Shown here in pieces: positions 20,936-34,351 of a stretch of DNA of 64,000 bases; position 1 is the stretch's first letter; each line of letters opens with the position of its first letter. The translations under genes were made by a program, and so were the position numbers. Location of the stretch: positions 5,153,501 through 5,217,500 of the forward strand of contig CM065646.1 in assembly GCA_033220425.1 (NCBI GenBank). Direction: 5' to 3'. The stretch is from Lepraria neglecta. Lineage: Eukaryota; Ascomycota; Lecanoromycetes; Lecanorales; Stereocaulaceae. Below the pieces are notes generated by a model. The model was not told where the DNA came from, ran no database searches, and saw only the letters and a program-made list of their open reading frames with translations.

Positions 20936-22469
20936 TCATAATTCCAGATCAAAAGCCTTCTGCTTCCCCCTGACTCCAAGAGTTGGCGGCGCTCTATTTT
21001 CTTTCTCTTTTTGGGCCTCCCATATCATTCGTTGTCGCTGAGCATCATCGATGTTGAAGTCGGTCATGGGGTCGTCGCTGCCTAACCGGGCATGCTTAGC
21101 TTTTGAACCGCCGATTGAGCTCGTTGATTTCATCTTCTTGAGCGTGCGAACTTTTGGCTGAGTAGCGTCGTTGATGTTGTTGGTGGTGGTTGATATCTCT
21201 TTGACATCATTGCGAGTTCGAAGGTTTCGGAATTCTCGCGCTATTTTCTCCAGCGTGGTGCCTCGTTTCTTGGGTGTTGGCGGTGTCACCGGTGACTTTA
21301 TTTCAGGAGATGCTGGAAGCGGTTTGTTGATGGTTGCTGCATTCGTTCTACTGCCAGTGCTGCTACCTGTCGACGGCCGATCGCCAGTTGCAAAGCTGAC
21401 TCCCGAATCCGTTCTCTTCTCGCCGCGGCAGTATGCTTCGGTTTCTGTGTCAAAGACTTCTGGACCAGAGACCTCTTGGCACTCTTCGATGACGCCGTTG
21501 GCAGTGCGGAGGTATTTGTCCACAATGTCTCGGACAACCGCCCAGCCATTGGCATCGCCATCTCGTTGACCTTGGTGTTCAAGGTTATGAAGAATATCTT
21601 TGCCGTTCTTCTGGACACCCTGTATGTAGCGGAAGAAGGCGTTGCGTTGGGATTCGAGAATGTGGACTGTGAGTTGACGAGTGGGAGGAGTGGCGGTTGT
21701 AGGAGGGTAGAGGGTGTTGAGCATGGCGATGCTATTGGCTTTACTGAACGGCTCCAGGCGCATTTCGTTGATCAGAGTCTAGGGTCATTGTATCAGTATT
21801 AGGACAGCAATAGCGCAAGGACTAAGCACGTACCCAACGACGAAGGCCAATGTACACTTGTGTATACAGTGCCTCAACCTTTCGCTCCTTATCCTGCATG
21901 CTAGCTACCCACTCCGATATCCTAGAGTTCTTGCTTATGTCTCCCCTAGCCTGATTGGCTGGGCCTTGGTCCAATCCGAGCCTTTGCAGAGCCAACATGA
22001 GTTCCTTCTTCCTCCTGTTTTCTAGGTCCTTCAAGTAGTCTAATGCCGTCAATGCTTGCGTGAAGTCCACCTTGCAGAGGTCGGCGGTAAAGCAACGTCT
22101 TACGAAAGATGAGATGAATGAGGGGGGTAGTGAGAATGGTTGGGAGGGCAGCTGGCTTATGTGTGTCATGAGACAGCTTTTGAAGTGGTCGGTAGCACTC
22201 TGGGGTGCCAATTGATGGTGCTGCTCTGATGAGAAGTCTGGGGACGCTGGAGAGCTATCCGGGCTCGAAACGGTAGACGATAAGGATGGCGTGCCGGCTT
22301 GGAGCGATTGGCGTGGGTACTGTTGGGTTGAAGGTGTCGAATTGAGTGTATACATGGTTCGTAGAGGTATTTCGTAAGTGCCAGGGTATGCAAGAAGATG
22401 TTCGAGGATCCATGGGTAGGCAGCACCCTCCGTCGAGAATGTTGATGAGGAGCTGTTGTGGGGAGACAT
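20936..22469 (-). CDS. Conserved fungal protein of unknown function (492 aa)
   Basis: Two exons, 22469-21834 and 21778-20936; a 55-nt intron (21779-21833, GTACGT...TAG) joins GLRRW to TLINEMRLEPFSKAN in frame. The N-terminus has YPWILEHLLAYPGTYEIPLR, which I recall as a conserved block in fungal proteins without a named function. The middle is helical and charged (DLENRRKKELMLALQRLGLD). The C-terminal half has a long Ser/Thr/Pro-rich low-complexity stretch and basic patches (PTPKKRGTTLEKIAREFRNL, RTLKKMKS), suggesting a disordered, possibly phosphorylated region. It ends KQKAFDLEL. It lies upstream of the SAS2-like gene on the same strand. No enzyme motif seen. Confidence 0.8.
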
Positions 22470-25276
22470 GTTGATTTTGGTGCAGTGGGGTCGGAGAGTG
22501 TGTTGGAGGCGTCAGGTCTACCAGTGCCCTAGCCGTAAAGCCAACGGAGCAGTATATAGATCCCGATCTCACGATGTCATCATGCTCAATGGACGGGATC
22601 CTTGGAAGTATTAGTGGGGGTAAGGGAAGTGCGTTATTCTCGGCGTATTTGTTGATATAAAATTCCGTTGCTGGGCGGTGTTGTTCCAATCTTCCTATTT
22701 CGACGCCTTGCACTTAGAAGCCGCACCACAACCCGAACCACGGATATTGCAGCTGCAAACACAATCCCGAGGCCTCAGCAGTGATCCGATTTGTTATGCG
22801 AACTCTTGCTTGCGACTGCAACGCAATGAAGCTGCAGTTGCCCGTTTCTAGCGATGTGATCGGTCGAGTCTCGGGGCGGAAGAGAAGAGAAGAGGGGTTT
22901 TCTGAATATGACACCGTATCTTGATGAGTCCGCAGTTTGATCCGGTCAGCCAAGTGTGGCACGAAACAAATGGGCGAGTTTGTGAGGGTCTCATGCACAG
23001 TAGTAATGCGGCGAAGGTGGCTCAACCAACGGAGGTGTGGTTGACGGTGTCTTCAATGTCTATTATTATCATTATCATTACGAGATACGCACACGTCAAT
23101 AACGGTGAAGGCAAATGTCAATGGGTACTGGGAGGGTAGATTATGGTTATTGAGAAAGCAAAAAGCGGATGTCAATAGGGAAAATTCGGGTGAAGTGAAG
23201 GTAAGGTATGGTACAGATCTCTTATTCTCTCAGGGCTGCGAAGGAGCAGAAGGATTTATCTGCCTTATGCACGATTCCTACACCTTCTCCCCTGTCAGGT
23301 TTCCAAGCGGCACGTCAAAAATCAGTAATACGGCGGCCAGCCACGGTCCTTTTGGGAAGAAGTATGTCGCATTTTGCCAGCCGGCAGTCATCAAAGTCCT
23401 CCCGCCTCACCAACTCCTCCCGTCTCGAATCGCCTTTGAAGCAACGCCTCTTACGGAGCATTTACGGAGCACCTACGAGGCTACCGTGTCGACTTTGTCA
23501 CTGAAGATACCGAACTTTTTACAGCAATCGCACACTTCCGTCCAGCGAGTACCGAGAAGTCCCATCATAATCCTCGAGATCTGAGGGCGTTGCCAAAATC
23601 CACCGAACATCCCCCATTAAGCTACTTCAAAACCCATGGGCTAAGATCGTGAAGCCATCTCACAAACTGTTATCGCATTGGTGGGGTTGGAACTTTACGA
23701 ACTTGGACCATTGCTTGTCCCTGTCAGTGTCACTTCTTAGCACTTCTTAGTCACATTTTAGTTACCAACTGGATCCAAGTTTATGCGTAATTGCATGCTC
23801 GTGCATACGCCGATCAAGATGGGAAAGGAGACTAAGATGCGGCTTCTTTCCCCACATTCAGCTATCAGCTCGGACAAGACATTTCTAGCTTTACTGCTTC
23901 TGGCCTTCTTCGGTAAAAGACTATTCTCATTAACCCGTATCGCTCACATGCATGCTTCAATAGCCTCAAGGCCAACGATAGGATGATATTACGATTGCTT
24001 TGGGCAGATCTGTGCATGAATTTGATATCCTTCTGGCCCCCCACAGGCAGGCCCTCGGCACAGGCCGATGATAAGCGTCAAGGGGGAAGGCGGTCCGGGC
24101 GACAAAGACCACGCGAAAAGATCGCGTGCGTGGCATACCCGCTTCAATGATTGCGAAGATTGGGTGCCAACCGAGCAAATAGCGCCCCCAAATTGATGTT
24201 CGGACACTGTCAAGAATCATTGGACGTCGAGTCTTCCTGAGACTCGTTAGACCATCGCCGGCATGTTGCAGATATCACGAGCAGCAATCTCGAGTCGCTC
24301 TCTCTGATTGTTTCCCAGAATCCGACGAGCTGAGCGAGCTCATATCCTTGCGGCCTTCATACCCGTGATTAATCCCCAGGGTCATTAATCCCTCAGGGAC
24401 GGATATCCAACACACCCATCCCTTCGGACCCATCATCTCCTTATAGCAAAGGGCGTTCCTCCCATATTGCTTCCAAGTCCCTCAATTGGCGAGCCATCGA
24501 TATTATTTATGTAGACTGCCATGCAACTCGGTACCTTACGGCCCAGCCAATAGTGGCTAAAACTCAGCCGCGTTCTACCGCTCGAAACGATTCGTCTGTT
24601 TCGCAATGTGGCTTACTCGAGGATTGACGAGAGTCAGCTGCTGCTTTGAGGATGGCAATAGGTTGATCAGACGACGAGTCATGCAACGGAGCCGGACCTC
24701 ACGCCCGTCATTCTCGGCTTACGTACGATGGTGAGTGGACTGCCCGGACTGGCAAACATGACACCCCTGTGATACTCCTATGATACCTCTATGAGACGTG
24801 AGAATCTTAGGTAAGATTCTGATGCTATCCTTGGAACAAGGGAGTTTTAAGTCATCCTAGGCAAAGCAACAGCGAGACGCAATCCATGCTTCATAAAGAT
24901 ATTAATCGCATAAGTGGTAGGTTCTCAGCTATTACGTGTCAGAGGCGGGACCGGTGGCTGATCAGTCGATGGCACTGGAAGTAAATATGGTACCCATTGC
25001 ATCCGTCCGGTCTCACATGCATGTGAATACATTGCTTTTTCGCCACAAGTAGCTGATGGATTTGCATGGAATTTTCTATGGAGGGCATGCTTCTATTGTT
25101 GACACTTGATAAACTGGCCCCCAAAGAAGGCCCGATAGTGGACCACCCAACTCTCTGAAATCCTTTCCTGTCATACAGGGATTTGGATCACATAGATCTC
25201 CGGTGCTGCCGTTGGGGGTGTCCAATCCGTCTTCATGACAGGGACTGATGGATGCGTAATACCCTCATTCGCTTGA
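22470..25276. other. 2.8-kb gene-free stretch
   Basis: Scattered short open frames on both strands are not protein-like. The left end should include the promoter of the 20936-22469 gene. No repeats, tRNA or transposon signature recognised. Confidence 0.4.
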
Positions 25277-26380
25277 TCAGGTCTCAGGCAACATCATGGT
25301 ACCCTGAGTCACCGGGACCGCCCTTCCCGCCAGAACCACCTTCTGCACCGCTTTCCCACTTGCTTCCAGTGTGACCCTCACAAAGATTTCGCTCTCACGC
25401 CCCATCTCAACTCCTTGCTGAATGGAGTACTCGTAAGTCTTGTGCGTCTTGTTCGCCTTACCTTCCTTCAAGGACAAAAAGCATGCAAGAGTGCACGCTG
25501 CACTGCCTGTCGCCGGGTCTTCTCCAACGCTAGGCTCCAACATTCTTGTCCTGATTCTGTTGATCTTTTCATTTGGATGTGAGGTGATTGCGTAGAAGTA
25601 CGTGCCGACAAAGGACTTTTCCCAGCCTTCGTCTAATGTGACGTAGCTATCATCGACATCAAAGTGGCCGACATCGAGTTTTTCAAGATGCGGCTTTACA
25701 GATGGTAGACTGACGAGGATGAATGACATGCCTTTCACGATCGATACCACGGGTAGCTCTGAAGTGATGATTGAGGTTCGAGACAGGTAGGGTTGCGTTT
25801 TTAAGACGGCTCTTCCCCCGACAGGCTGGTGGTGGATGCGAATGTCGTGCGGTATCTCTGCTTCAGCCATGTTTTCTTTCCGGTCATAGCGTCCTTCGAT
25901 GACTCCGGCTTTACATAGGAGAGTTACCCTCTCTAAAGGCGGCTCTACACTTTGGCACACATGACAGATGGTTCCTATCACGGGATGTCCAGCGAAAGGG
26001 AGCTCTTCTTTGAGGGTGAAAATATCAAGCCTTCGGGGCGAAGAACTGGGAAGGGGCTCATGAAGGAAGACTGTTTCCGAGAAGTTGAACTCGCGTGCTA
26101 TCGTTTGCTTGAGCTCTTTCAGCAAGGCACTTTGACCAGCTAGGGAAAGAGCCGCGGGAACATGGACTATGGCCAGCTGGTTGCCTTTGAATCGCGTCGT
26201 TGTGAAAACATCGACTGTGTTGAATGTGAGATAATTTGACTTTGGAGGTGCCGGAATTGGAACTGGAGATGGAGATGATATGTTGGAATTCGAGAGTAGA
26301 GCGCTTGACTGTCGTGAAAATGTTTCCTTAATGAATGACTCTCTCGCGATGTCCTGTAGGCGTTTTTCAAAGTCGTTCAT
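25277..26380 (-). CDS. PhzF-family isomerase-like protein
   Basis: Member of the PhzF/diaminopimelate-epimerase fold. Known members isomerise small carboxylic substrates; most fungal copies have no assigned substrate. It begins the domain with YLTFNTVDVFTTTRFKGNQL. The catalytic Glu is in NFSETVFL. LPFAGHPVIGT and the C-terminal GEDPATGSAACTL mark the two symmetric halves. The frame is open to 26545, but the 55 residues upstream of the Met at 26380 (MNDFEKRLQD) are not family-like, so the inner Met is preferred, giving about 367 aa. No intron needed. It is divergent from the UGGT gene, with about 530 bp between starts. Confidence 0.85.
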   Translation of the reverse strand: MNDFEKRLQDIARESFIKETFSRQSSALLSNSNISSPSPVPIPAPPKSNYLTFNTVDVFTTTRFKGNQLAIVHVPAALSLAGQSALLKELKQTIAREFNFSETVFLHEPLPSSSPRRLDIFTLKEELPFAGHPVIGTICHVCQSVEPPLERVTLLCKAGVIEGRYDRKENMAEAEIPHDIRIHHQPVGGRAVLKTQPYLSRTSIITSELPVVSIVKGMSFILVSLPSVKPHLEKLDVGHFDVDDSYVTLDEGWEKSFVGTYFYAITSHPNEKINRIRTRMLEPSVGEDPATGSAACTLACFLSLKEGKANKTHKTYEYSIQQGVEMGRESEIFVRVTLEASGKAVQKVVLAGRAVPVTQGTMMLPET

Positions 26381-26545
26381 GATGTTCGCGTCAGCAAGCC
26401 AGAATTGGTACCGCCAGAGGACCAATGAGTTGTTTTTCGAGTAGAGAACTGGTGTTATCGGAAGAAATATGAAGATTCTCGCCCGCTCCGCTATCGACCG
26501 CTCCCATGCCACATCACTGTTAATTTCATGAAGTGAATGGTCCAA

Positions 26546-26906
26546 AGCCTACTGCACGAGCGACACTTTACTCTTTGGAAGTCAGAAGGTAAAGTGACAG
26601 TATCGATTATTTGCGGCGGCTACTGGCGGCTGATCGGCGCAGCGGCCAACCAGTTTCTCCGAATTTAATAAATCTGGCCATAAGTCTGACGAATGCAATA
26701 ACTTGAGGATTCAATTCTAAGCACCGAGGATTGCTTGAGGAACCAATTGCGGTGACGATTTGGGATGTACCATCTTGTCACGTAAGAATTACCGGCTTTG
26801 CGCCTATATCAAGATAGCAACAAGAACGACTTCGACTCCCTTCTGTTTGCAACTTGCCCATTGTAGCAGCATGCAGATTTCGGGTCTTTAAGATATTTTC
26901 GGCATC
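26546..26906. promoter_or_regulatory. Divergent promoter region, PhzF-like gene and UGGT
   Basis: Non-coding sequence between two divergent genes; it must hold both promoters. No specific element identified. Confidence 0.4.
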
Positions 26907-29900
26907 ATGCGACTCTCTCTGCTCCCGCCAGAGCTCCTGGGAGTTCTGCTATCTCTTTCTTGCAACGTTGGCCATGTTCTCGCCAGTCCCTCGGTCAATG
27001 TCGCCCTTCAGGCTTCATTCAATGCGCCCCCTTACATTCTAGAGCTGCTGTTGGTGACTGTCGTACTTCAATGGCTGCACAAACCTCAAGGCTGACCACT
27101 GCGTAGGGAGACAGCTGCGGAAGAAAATTCGACTGCATATTTCCCCCTCCTTGATCGAGTTGCTGAAGGGCGTTTCGCGGATTGTTCTACAGATCAAGAG
27201 CTCTACAATACCTTTTTAGAAGTCGTGAAGGATGACGGACATATCACGGATCCGGATGCATTGTCGTCCTTCCAATTCGCTCTGTCGATACATTCTGCAG
27301 CGCCTCGAATTGAAGCCCACTACCATTACTACGACACATCCGTGGAGCCATCTTTGATGATCGCGCAAGATGCCGCATGTCCGGTATGGGTACACTTTGA
27401 TGGGAGGCAATACTGCTCGCCGGCTCTGGACCGAGCTCAGCAGGACGTGGGGGCTGTGAAGTAGGACTCATGTCTTATAAATTGGGGTGATACCTAGCTA
27501 ACTCGGACCAGGAACCCAGAGCATCTACCATTTGACCGCATCTTAGGGGAAGGCTCTGATTCCCAAATCTCTCCATCAATACTATACGCCGACATCACAT
27601 CCCCTCTTTTTGGGCAGTTCCACCAAACTATAACTAGCACTGCCCGCGATGGCCAGACGTCTTATCGAATTCGATATCGACCTTCTACATCTCAATCAAA
27701 TAGACCTCTAGCAGTGAATGGTTACGGAGTAGAGCTCGCGCTGAAGAGAACAGACTACATTGTTATTGATGACAGAAGCGCAGGAGCAGAAGGAGCAGAA
27801 GGAGCAGAAGGAATAGAAGGAATAGAAGATCAAGCACCTTTGATAGGTAGTGAAGCAGACACAGAGGCAGGTTCGGCAGAGATTCTACTTGATACCGAAG
27901 AAGTATCAGATCTCAAACCCTTATCAGCCAAAGAGCTACTAGGCCTTGGCCCTAAAGTTGGAAGCTTCATCATGGCCAGTGATGACCCATTCGAGACACT
28001 ACTCAAAGTCTCTCAAGACTTCCCAAAGCACTCCTCGACGATTACAAAACGCAACGCCTCTAAAGACTTTGTGGAAGAGCACAACAGTAACCGTGAAGTC
28101 TTCTTGCCCGCAGGTTACAATGTGATCTGGATGAACGGCCAGCAAGTTCAGAGCCGTCAAATGGATGCTTTTGCACTTCTAGAACAAGTGCGGCGCGAGC
28201 GCTCTGTTGTCGGCAATCTGCGCAATCTTGGACTCAGTGGATCAGAGGCGGTTCAGATACTCTCACACCCATCAATTGCGGAGGCAAAAGTGGATGGTGA
28301 CAGTCAACGTTATGACTATAGAGATGCGATCGAGGGTGGCAAAGTAATCATCTGGCTTAATGATATTGAGAAAGACAAACGTTATAGTGGCTGGCCTTCA
28401 CATTTTTCTGCAGTAAGTTCAGCCAAATTGGGTGCAAGCAGTGACTGATAAGGCTTTCATAGCTCCTGCAAAGGACATACCCTGGCCAATTGCCTCAAGT
28501 CAGGCGTGACATCCATAACGTCATTGTACCGATGGACCTTTCAGACGTCAAAGATGCAGAGCTGCTTGTAGAATCTCTGCAGACTTTCGTAAAACGCAAA
28601 ATACCCATTCGCTTTGGTATTGTGCCTACGACGAACTCCGAAGCTGCTGTAAAACAAGCCAAAATCGCGTATCATCTCTTAGATACCTATGGCCTTAGCA
28701 CCGTTCTGGCATATCTAGAAGCAGTAAGTCATGTTCCTACCCCAAACTCTTGCACAAAAGTCGGCGAAGAGGTAGCTGATGTATTCGGATAGTCAGCTGC
28801 AGGCAAGAGAGTCTCCCTCGCCCAAAAATTGACGTTCGAGTCCATTGTCAAAGATCGAGCACTTCGCAAAGATAAAGTTGCATCTGAGTTTCAGGAGCTA
28901 CTCGAAGCAGACGAATCTCAAGACCGAATCAAGAGTACAAAGGCTTACCTCAAGCGTCTCGGAGCCGATGGGACACCTGCACCGTTGTTTGCCAATGGAG
29001 CGGCATTGCCTCGAGACGAGACGTGGCTTCAGGTAATGAGCCAGAAGATTGACACTGACCTTCGGCTCCTACAACGTCAAGTCTTTGAAGAGGTGATCCC
29101 AGAAGACACATGGCTCGCCGGTCAACTTTTGGAGAAAGCAATTACGCATCGTAACGCTTTGATCATCCCAGAAGATGAAAGCAGCATCAAGATCACTGAT
29201 GTAGGAAGCCTAGCCTCGAAACACGGAGATCTCCTTGAGCGGATACCACGTATGAAGCGAGGACCAAAAGCAAAATCATCCGGCAAAGCTTTTGCGCAAA
29301 TCATTGTTGTGGCCGATATGGACTCCAAAAGGGGATCAAACCTAGTGTCAGCAGCTGTTGCGTTCTGCCAAGACCGCGAGGATGTTGAATTGTTACTCCT
29401 GCATAACGCTGCTGTGCCAGGAGACTTCCCAAATTCTGTCATTCTCCCTCAGCTGATAAAGAAAAGCGATCGAGAATTTGATGCTCGAGCGCTGGACGCA
29501 ACCCTCAAGCTGAGAAAAATTATGGGCCCCGAGGAGCTTAAGAAGATGGAGGAAGACAGACTATCCCCCGAAGCTCTCGATGGAGCTAGGGACTTTTGGC
29601 AGTCTTTCCAACCCATAATTCAAACTTTCGGCCTTGAGCAGGGAAATCAATCTGTAATCTTGAACGGACGAGTGGTAGGACCAATACCAAAGGCAACTAT
29701 TTTCACAGCCGGCGACTTTGAGCAGTTGCTTCAATTTGAGCGCTCGAAGCGTTTAGACCCTGCAAGTGCTGCACTTGCAGCAGTCCTTCCCGAGAAGCAA
29801 CTGAAATCTGCTTTAGATGCAGCCATACTGTCTTCAACGATTGCCCTCTCCACAGTCTCCGATATACCAGAAGGTATCTTCGAGTCCGCTCCAACGCTGC

Positions 29901-31729
29901 GTATGAACAAGTTCGGCAACTGGACAGGAAGCCACACTTTGATCCAGACTGGCGATGCAGAGGTCTCATCAATCCACCTTGTTGCTGCGATAGACCCTAC
30001 GAGCCAGATAGCACAACGATGGCTACCCATATTGAAGGTCTTGTCTGAGCTGAGTGGGGTCCATCTGAAGCTGTATCTCAATCCGAGGGAGAGGATGCAG
30101 GAACTTCCTATTAAGAGGTTCTATCGTCATGTCCTGGACTCGAAGCCATCCTTCAACGAAAACGGGGACTTGCGTAGCCTCCAGGCAACATTTGACAGAT
30201 TGCCGAAGGATGCTCTACTCAATCTAGCGCTTGATGTTCCGCCAGCATGGCTCGTTGCACCTAAGGAGTCCATTCATGACCTCGACAACATCAAGCTCAG
30301 TGCCCTAAAAGAAGGCGCCAACGTCGACGCAATCTACGAACTCGAGCACATCCTGATCGAAGGGCATTCTCGAGACATCACCACCGGCCCTCCCCCTCGA
30401 GGTGTGCAGCTCTACCTCGGAACAGAAAAAGATCCTCACTTCGCCGACACTATCATAATGGCCAATCTCGGCTACTTCCAGTTCAAAGCCAACCCAGGCT
30501 ACTGGAAGCTCCAGCTCCAACCGGGCCGCAGCTCCCAAATCTTCACTATCGATAGCGCCGGCCAACAAGGCTACAACCCCCAACCCGGCGATCACAGCAC
30601 CGATATAACCCTCATGTCCTTCCAAGGCAAAACCCTCTACCCACGCCTCTCGCGCAACCCCGGCATGGAAACCGAAGATGTCCTCGAAGAATCCGCTAAA
30701 CCGAGCTCCCCGAAGGACTACCTCTCTAAAGCTAGCAAACTCGCCTCCTCCCTCCTCTCCACCGTCGGTCTCGCAGAGAAGCAAGGCCCAAAACACGCAG
30801 ACATCAACATCTTCTCCGTCGCCTCCGGCCACCTCTACGAGCGCATGCTCAACATAATGATGGTCTCCGTCCTCCGCCACACCACCAAAACCGTAAAATT
30901 CTGGTTCATAGAGCAATTCCTCTCCCCTTCCTTCAAAGCCTCCCTCCCCCACCTCGCCGCCCACTACAACTTCTCCTACGAACTAATAACCTACAAATGG
31001 CCGCACTGGCTACGCGCCCAGTCCGAAAAACAGCGCGAAATCTGGGGCTACAAAATCCTCTTCCTAGACGTCCTCTTCCCCACCTCCCTCGACAAAGTAA
31101 TCTTCGTCGACGCAGACCAAATCGTTCGCACAGATATGTACGACCTCGTCTCCCTCGATCTAGAAGGCGCACCCTACGGCTTCACACCCATGTGCGACTC
31201 CCGCACCTCAATGGAAGGTTTCCGCTTCTGGAAAACAGGCTACTGGGCTAATTTCCTCCGCGGCCGCCCCTACCACATCTCAGCCCTTTACGTCGTCGAC
31301 TTGATAAAATTCCGAGAAATTGCTGCAGGCGACAGATTACGGCAGCAATACCACCAACTCTCCGCCGACCCGGGAAGTTTGAGTAATCTTGATCAGGATT
31401 TACCGAATCATATGCAGCATGTACTTGAGATCAAGAGCCTGCCGCAGGAATGGCTTTGGTGCGAGACGTGGTGTAGTGATGAGAGTTTAGCGCAGGCGAG
31501 GACGATTGATTTGTGTAATAATCCTGAGACGAAGGAGCCGAAGTTGAGTAGGGCAAGGAGACAGGTGCCGGAGTGGACGGAGTTGGATGATGAGATTGCC
31601 GGGGTGCTTGCTCAGGTGAAGGTGGTGGCTGAAGGGGAGGGAGAGGCTCCTGGGGGTAAAGTTGGGGAGAGCGTGCAGGAGGTTGTGCAGAAGGAGGATG
31701 AGGAGCGGAGGAAGAGGGATGAGTTGTAA
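26907..31729 (+). CDS. gpt1: UDP-glucose:glycoprotein glucosyltransferase (1,531 aa)
   Basis: ER-lumen folding sensor that re-glucosylates misfolded N-glycoproteins so that calnexin rebinds them. Five exons: 26907-27049, 27107-27460, 27512-28412, 28463-28723, 28793-31729; introns of 50-69 nt, each restoring the frame. The N-terminal signal peptide (LLGVLLSLSCNVGHVLA) is followed by SPSVNVALQASFNAP, the family start. Thioredoxin-like domains fill the middle. The GT24 catalytic domain begins at about residue 1215 (INIFSVASGHLYERMLNIMM) and has the DxD motif in VIFVDADQIVRTDMYDL and DQDLPNHMQH. The C-terminus is KRDEL, an ER-retrieval signal. Odd point: a run of 9-bp repeats at about 27780-27830 encodes EGAEGAEGIEGIE, an acidic insert. 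Exon-intron boundaries are by eye; the first intron uses GTTGGT. Confidence 0.93.
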
Positions 31730-32321
31730 GAGTATGACTCTGGTTATGGGCGATATTACAGAGTAGATCTATCAGCGTTTTGTAGAATATGTACGAGTTC
31801 GTCAGAACTTTGTGGTCTCGCTTGTATAGTTGAAGCTCTCTATTTGCTATTCGCATGTCTATATACAGTTGAAGCTATGTTGCCATGCATCTATCCATCG
31901 CATGATTTCGTATCCGCAAGAAAAGAAATGAAACTCCGAGCACCCAGCTTCAGTCATGCATGCTCCCTCCCACGTACATACAAGGAAGAAAGAATGGTTT
32001 GTTAATCGCTGAGCTATCATGCAGAATGCCACCCTGAAACGTGTCTGGTTCACGCTTGATAGGTAAGAAAGGTCATGGTATTGATGTCCAATCGTAAGAA
32101 TAAGGATCCGTGTTTGTTCATATAGGACAGGTCGCTCAAGCTTTAAAGGTTGCTGTCCAATCGTGGGAAAATTGACTAGTCCGGCCTCACAAGGCCAGAG
32201 CCAAGCAAGGTCGCAAGATTGTTATTCAATTGTGGAGAAAATCCAGTTTCACAGGCCGCATAGCTCAGCAAAAGATGGATTTTTCGCCGTATGCTCATGC
32301 AGTGGCGCGTCGTTTCGCAGT
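31730..32321. other. 3' intergenic between convergent genes
   Basis: No feature seen between the UGGT and CCCH stop codons. Confidence 0.4.
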
Positions 32322-34351
32322 TCAACTCCAGAAACCGTACCGTTCTACATCGCTCTTCCTTCCTGAGCCGATCGCGCCCAGCGACTCTTCTGGTGCTTTC
32401 CCAGGCGCGTAGCCGGACGCATGGAAATTATAGCGCTTCCGATCGTCATCTTCCTCCTCCATCGAGAAGACGCCATCTTGTTCTTCGTCAATTCTGCCAG
32501 TGCCGCTGATGCTGGAAGAAGAAACGGCGCGGTTCATGAGACTGGAAGACGAGGAAGGATTGCGCGCTGAGCCTGGGTGTAAGGCAGGATTGCTGTTACT
32601 GGGTTTGGCATTCGAGGTTGGATGCTCGTTGGAGTCAGAAGTTTGGGACGAGATACGCTGGCGCGCTAATTGCTGAGAGATCATTGACATGGAGGATTGG
32701 CGTGGCGGGCTCGCAAAAGCTGGTGAAATGTCGCCCGGGACCTTCGTAGCTCGAAGTGAGGGACTTGTGAGAGGGTGAAGAGAGGAATTACGTAGGGGCG
32801 AGCCAACGTGACCGAACGCTGAGGCTGTAGAGGGGTTGTTGTTCCTGCTTTCTTCTTCCTTTTGACGAGCGAAGAATGCACCGTACCGAGATGGGCTGCC
32901 AGCGGCAGGGGATCCGACTTTGCTTGACGAGTCTGCTGGGGACGCTATACCGCTAAGGCTCTCGCGCATGTTTCTCGAGTCTGGTTCTGTCCTTGATAGC
33001 CGACGCATCTTCTCCTGTGGAGTCAACAGATCGTGCAGGCTTGGAGGTAGGAAATCTTCTTCTCCACTGAATGAAAATTCGTCCTCATCGTCAGGAACGT
33101 GTAGTCGCTGTCTTGGTAAGCTTGACGACATGAGTGCTGCCTTCACCGTTCGCTTCGAGTGCATGATCCGTTGGCCAAAGCCTTCGTCACCCGATCCTAG
33201 AGGCGACGATCCCAAGTCCGGACCTCTCGAACGTGCGTCCCTCCCATATACAGAGCTGTGTAGGTTTCGAACAGCATCAGTGGGCATGGTAGCTTTTTTG
33301 GGTAATGAAGATGGAGGAGATTCGAGACCGAATTTGGAAGGAACAGATGCAGCAACCGCGCCATGCCTGGCGTAATATGAGATGCCTTGGCTGTCAAAAG
33401 ATGCTGGCATAGGTGCATCAAGCGCACTGAGATGGGCGACAGGTAAAATAGGATTCCGGTTGTCGTCTCGAGGTGAGCCATACTTGGAATCAGGGTGCGA
33501 AGGGTAGCCCGTGTCTATTGCGGGAATGTTGTCTTGAAAATTCTGTTGCAGCCCGAAGTCGTTATCTGCGTAGGGAGGTATTTGGTGACCGAAAGGTAGT
33601 GGAGCTCCGTTGGCTTGCTGAGCTAGGAGCGAGTGCGCCAAAGCAGGATCTGACTGTTGGTATAGTTGAGGGTCCACCCTGCCGCCGAGAGGAAGCTGCC
33701 CTCCTAGAGGTCTATTTGGGAGATTTACTTGTCTTCCATTGGGAAGTATATGTGCTAATGCACACTTTGCGCCGAATTTGCAGTTGCCCTGTACGAATGT
33801 CAGTGTGCTTGATTGAGCAGGAAGACTTTGCCACGGCCTCAAACCGTTCATACCTTGGCGAAGTATTTGCAAGGCAAATTTCTGTTTGTGTCATCAATGT
33901 TGTGCGAGAAGGGACAAGCTTTCCCAGCCTGGCATTGTCCCTGCTTGAAGAATTTGCAAGGCACGTGTGAGGTATCTGAGTTCGAACGGGTCAGCCTTTT
34001 CTTTAACCACGGCATTTCCTTTGAGTGCGAACTTTTCGTATTGGGAGGGCTTCGAGGACCCTCAAAAGCTCCCATGCTGACCGTTCCTCTATGTCGTGAG
34101 GTACCGTTCGGTATGTGATGTGGTGGGCCGTTTGGCACGGCTAAAGGCCCATTTCCATTCGCGTAACCCGCGGGATCATCCCTTTTGAAGTCCGTTGATA
34201 GCCGCTGTTGCACGTTATGATTACTATTGCCGTTCCGATTGGAACCTGTATGTTGTGGGGGATTCGACACGTTGAAGAATGTTTGGTCTGGTGGGGAGGT
34301 TGCGAAATCAGGGAGGGGTCTCGAGGTGGGTTGTTGTAGGGAAGTCGCCAT
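32322..34351 (-). CDS. CCCH zinc-finger protein (654 aa)
   Basis: Two exons, 34351-33854 and 33788-32322; a 65-nt intron (33789-33853, GTATGA...CAG) falls inside the second zinc finger. Finger 1 is C132-x7-C140-x5-C146-x3-H150 (CKFFKQGQCQAGKACPFSH). Finger 2 is C161-x7-C169-x5-C175-x3-H179, rebuilt by splicing (CKYFAK-GNCKFGAKC). Tandem CCCH fingers usually bind RNA, so an mRNA-regulating role is likely. The rest is long, Ser/Pro-rich and disordered, with an acidic patch (FSMEEEDDDRKRYNFHASGY) near the C-terminus that looks conserved. The N-terminus is Asn/Pro-rich. It is convergent with UGGT. Confidence 0.85.

Noticed and set aside
22714-24220. Short open frames between the conserved unknown gene and the PhzF-like gene
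   Set aside because: None has a start context, intron pattern or motif that suggests a real protein.
30305-31251. Long open frames on the other strand and frames of the UGGT catalytic region
   Set aside because: GC-rich codon bias makes shadows; the UGGT reading with GT24 motifs is clear.
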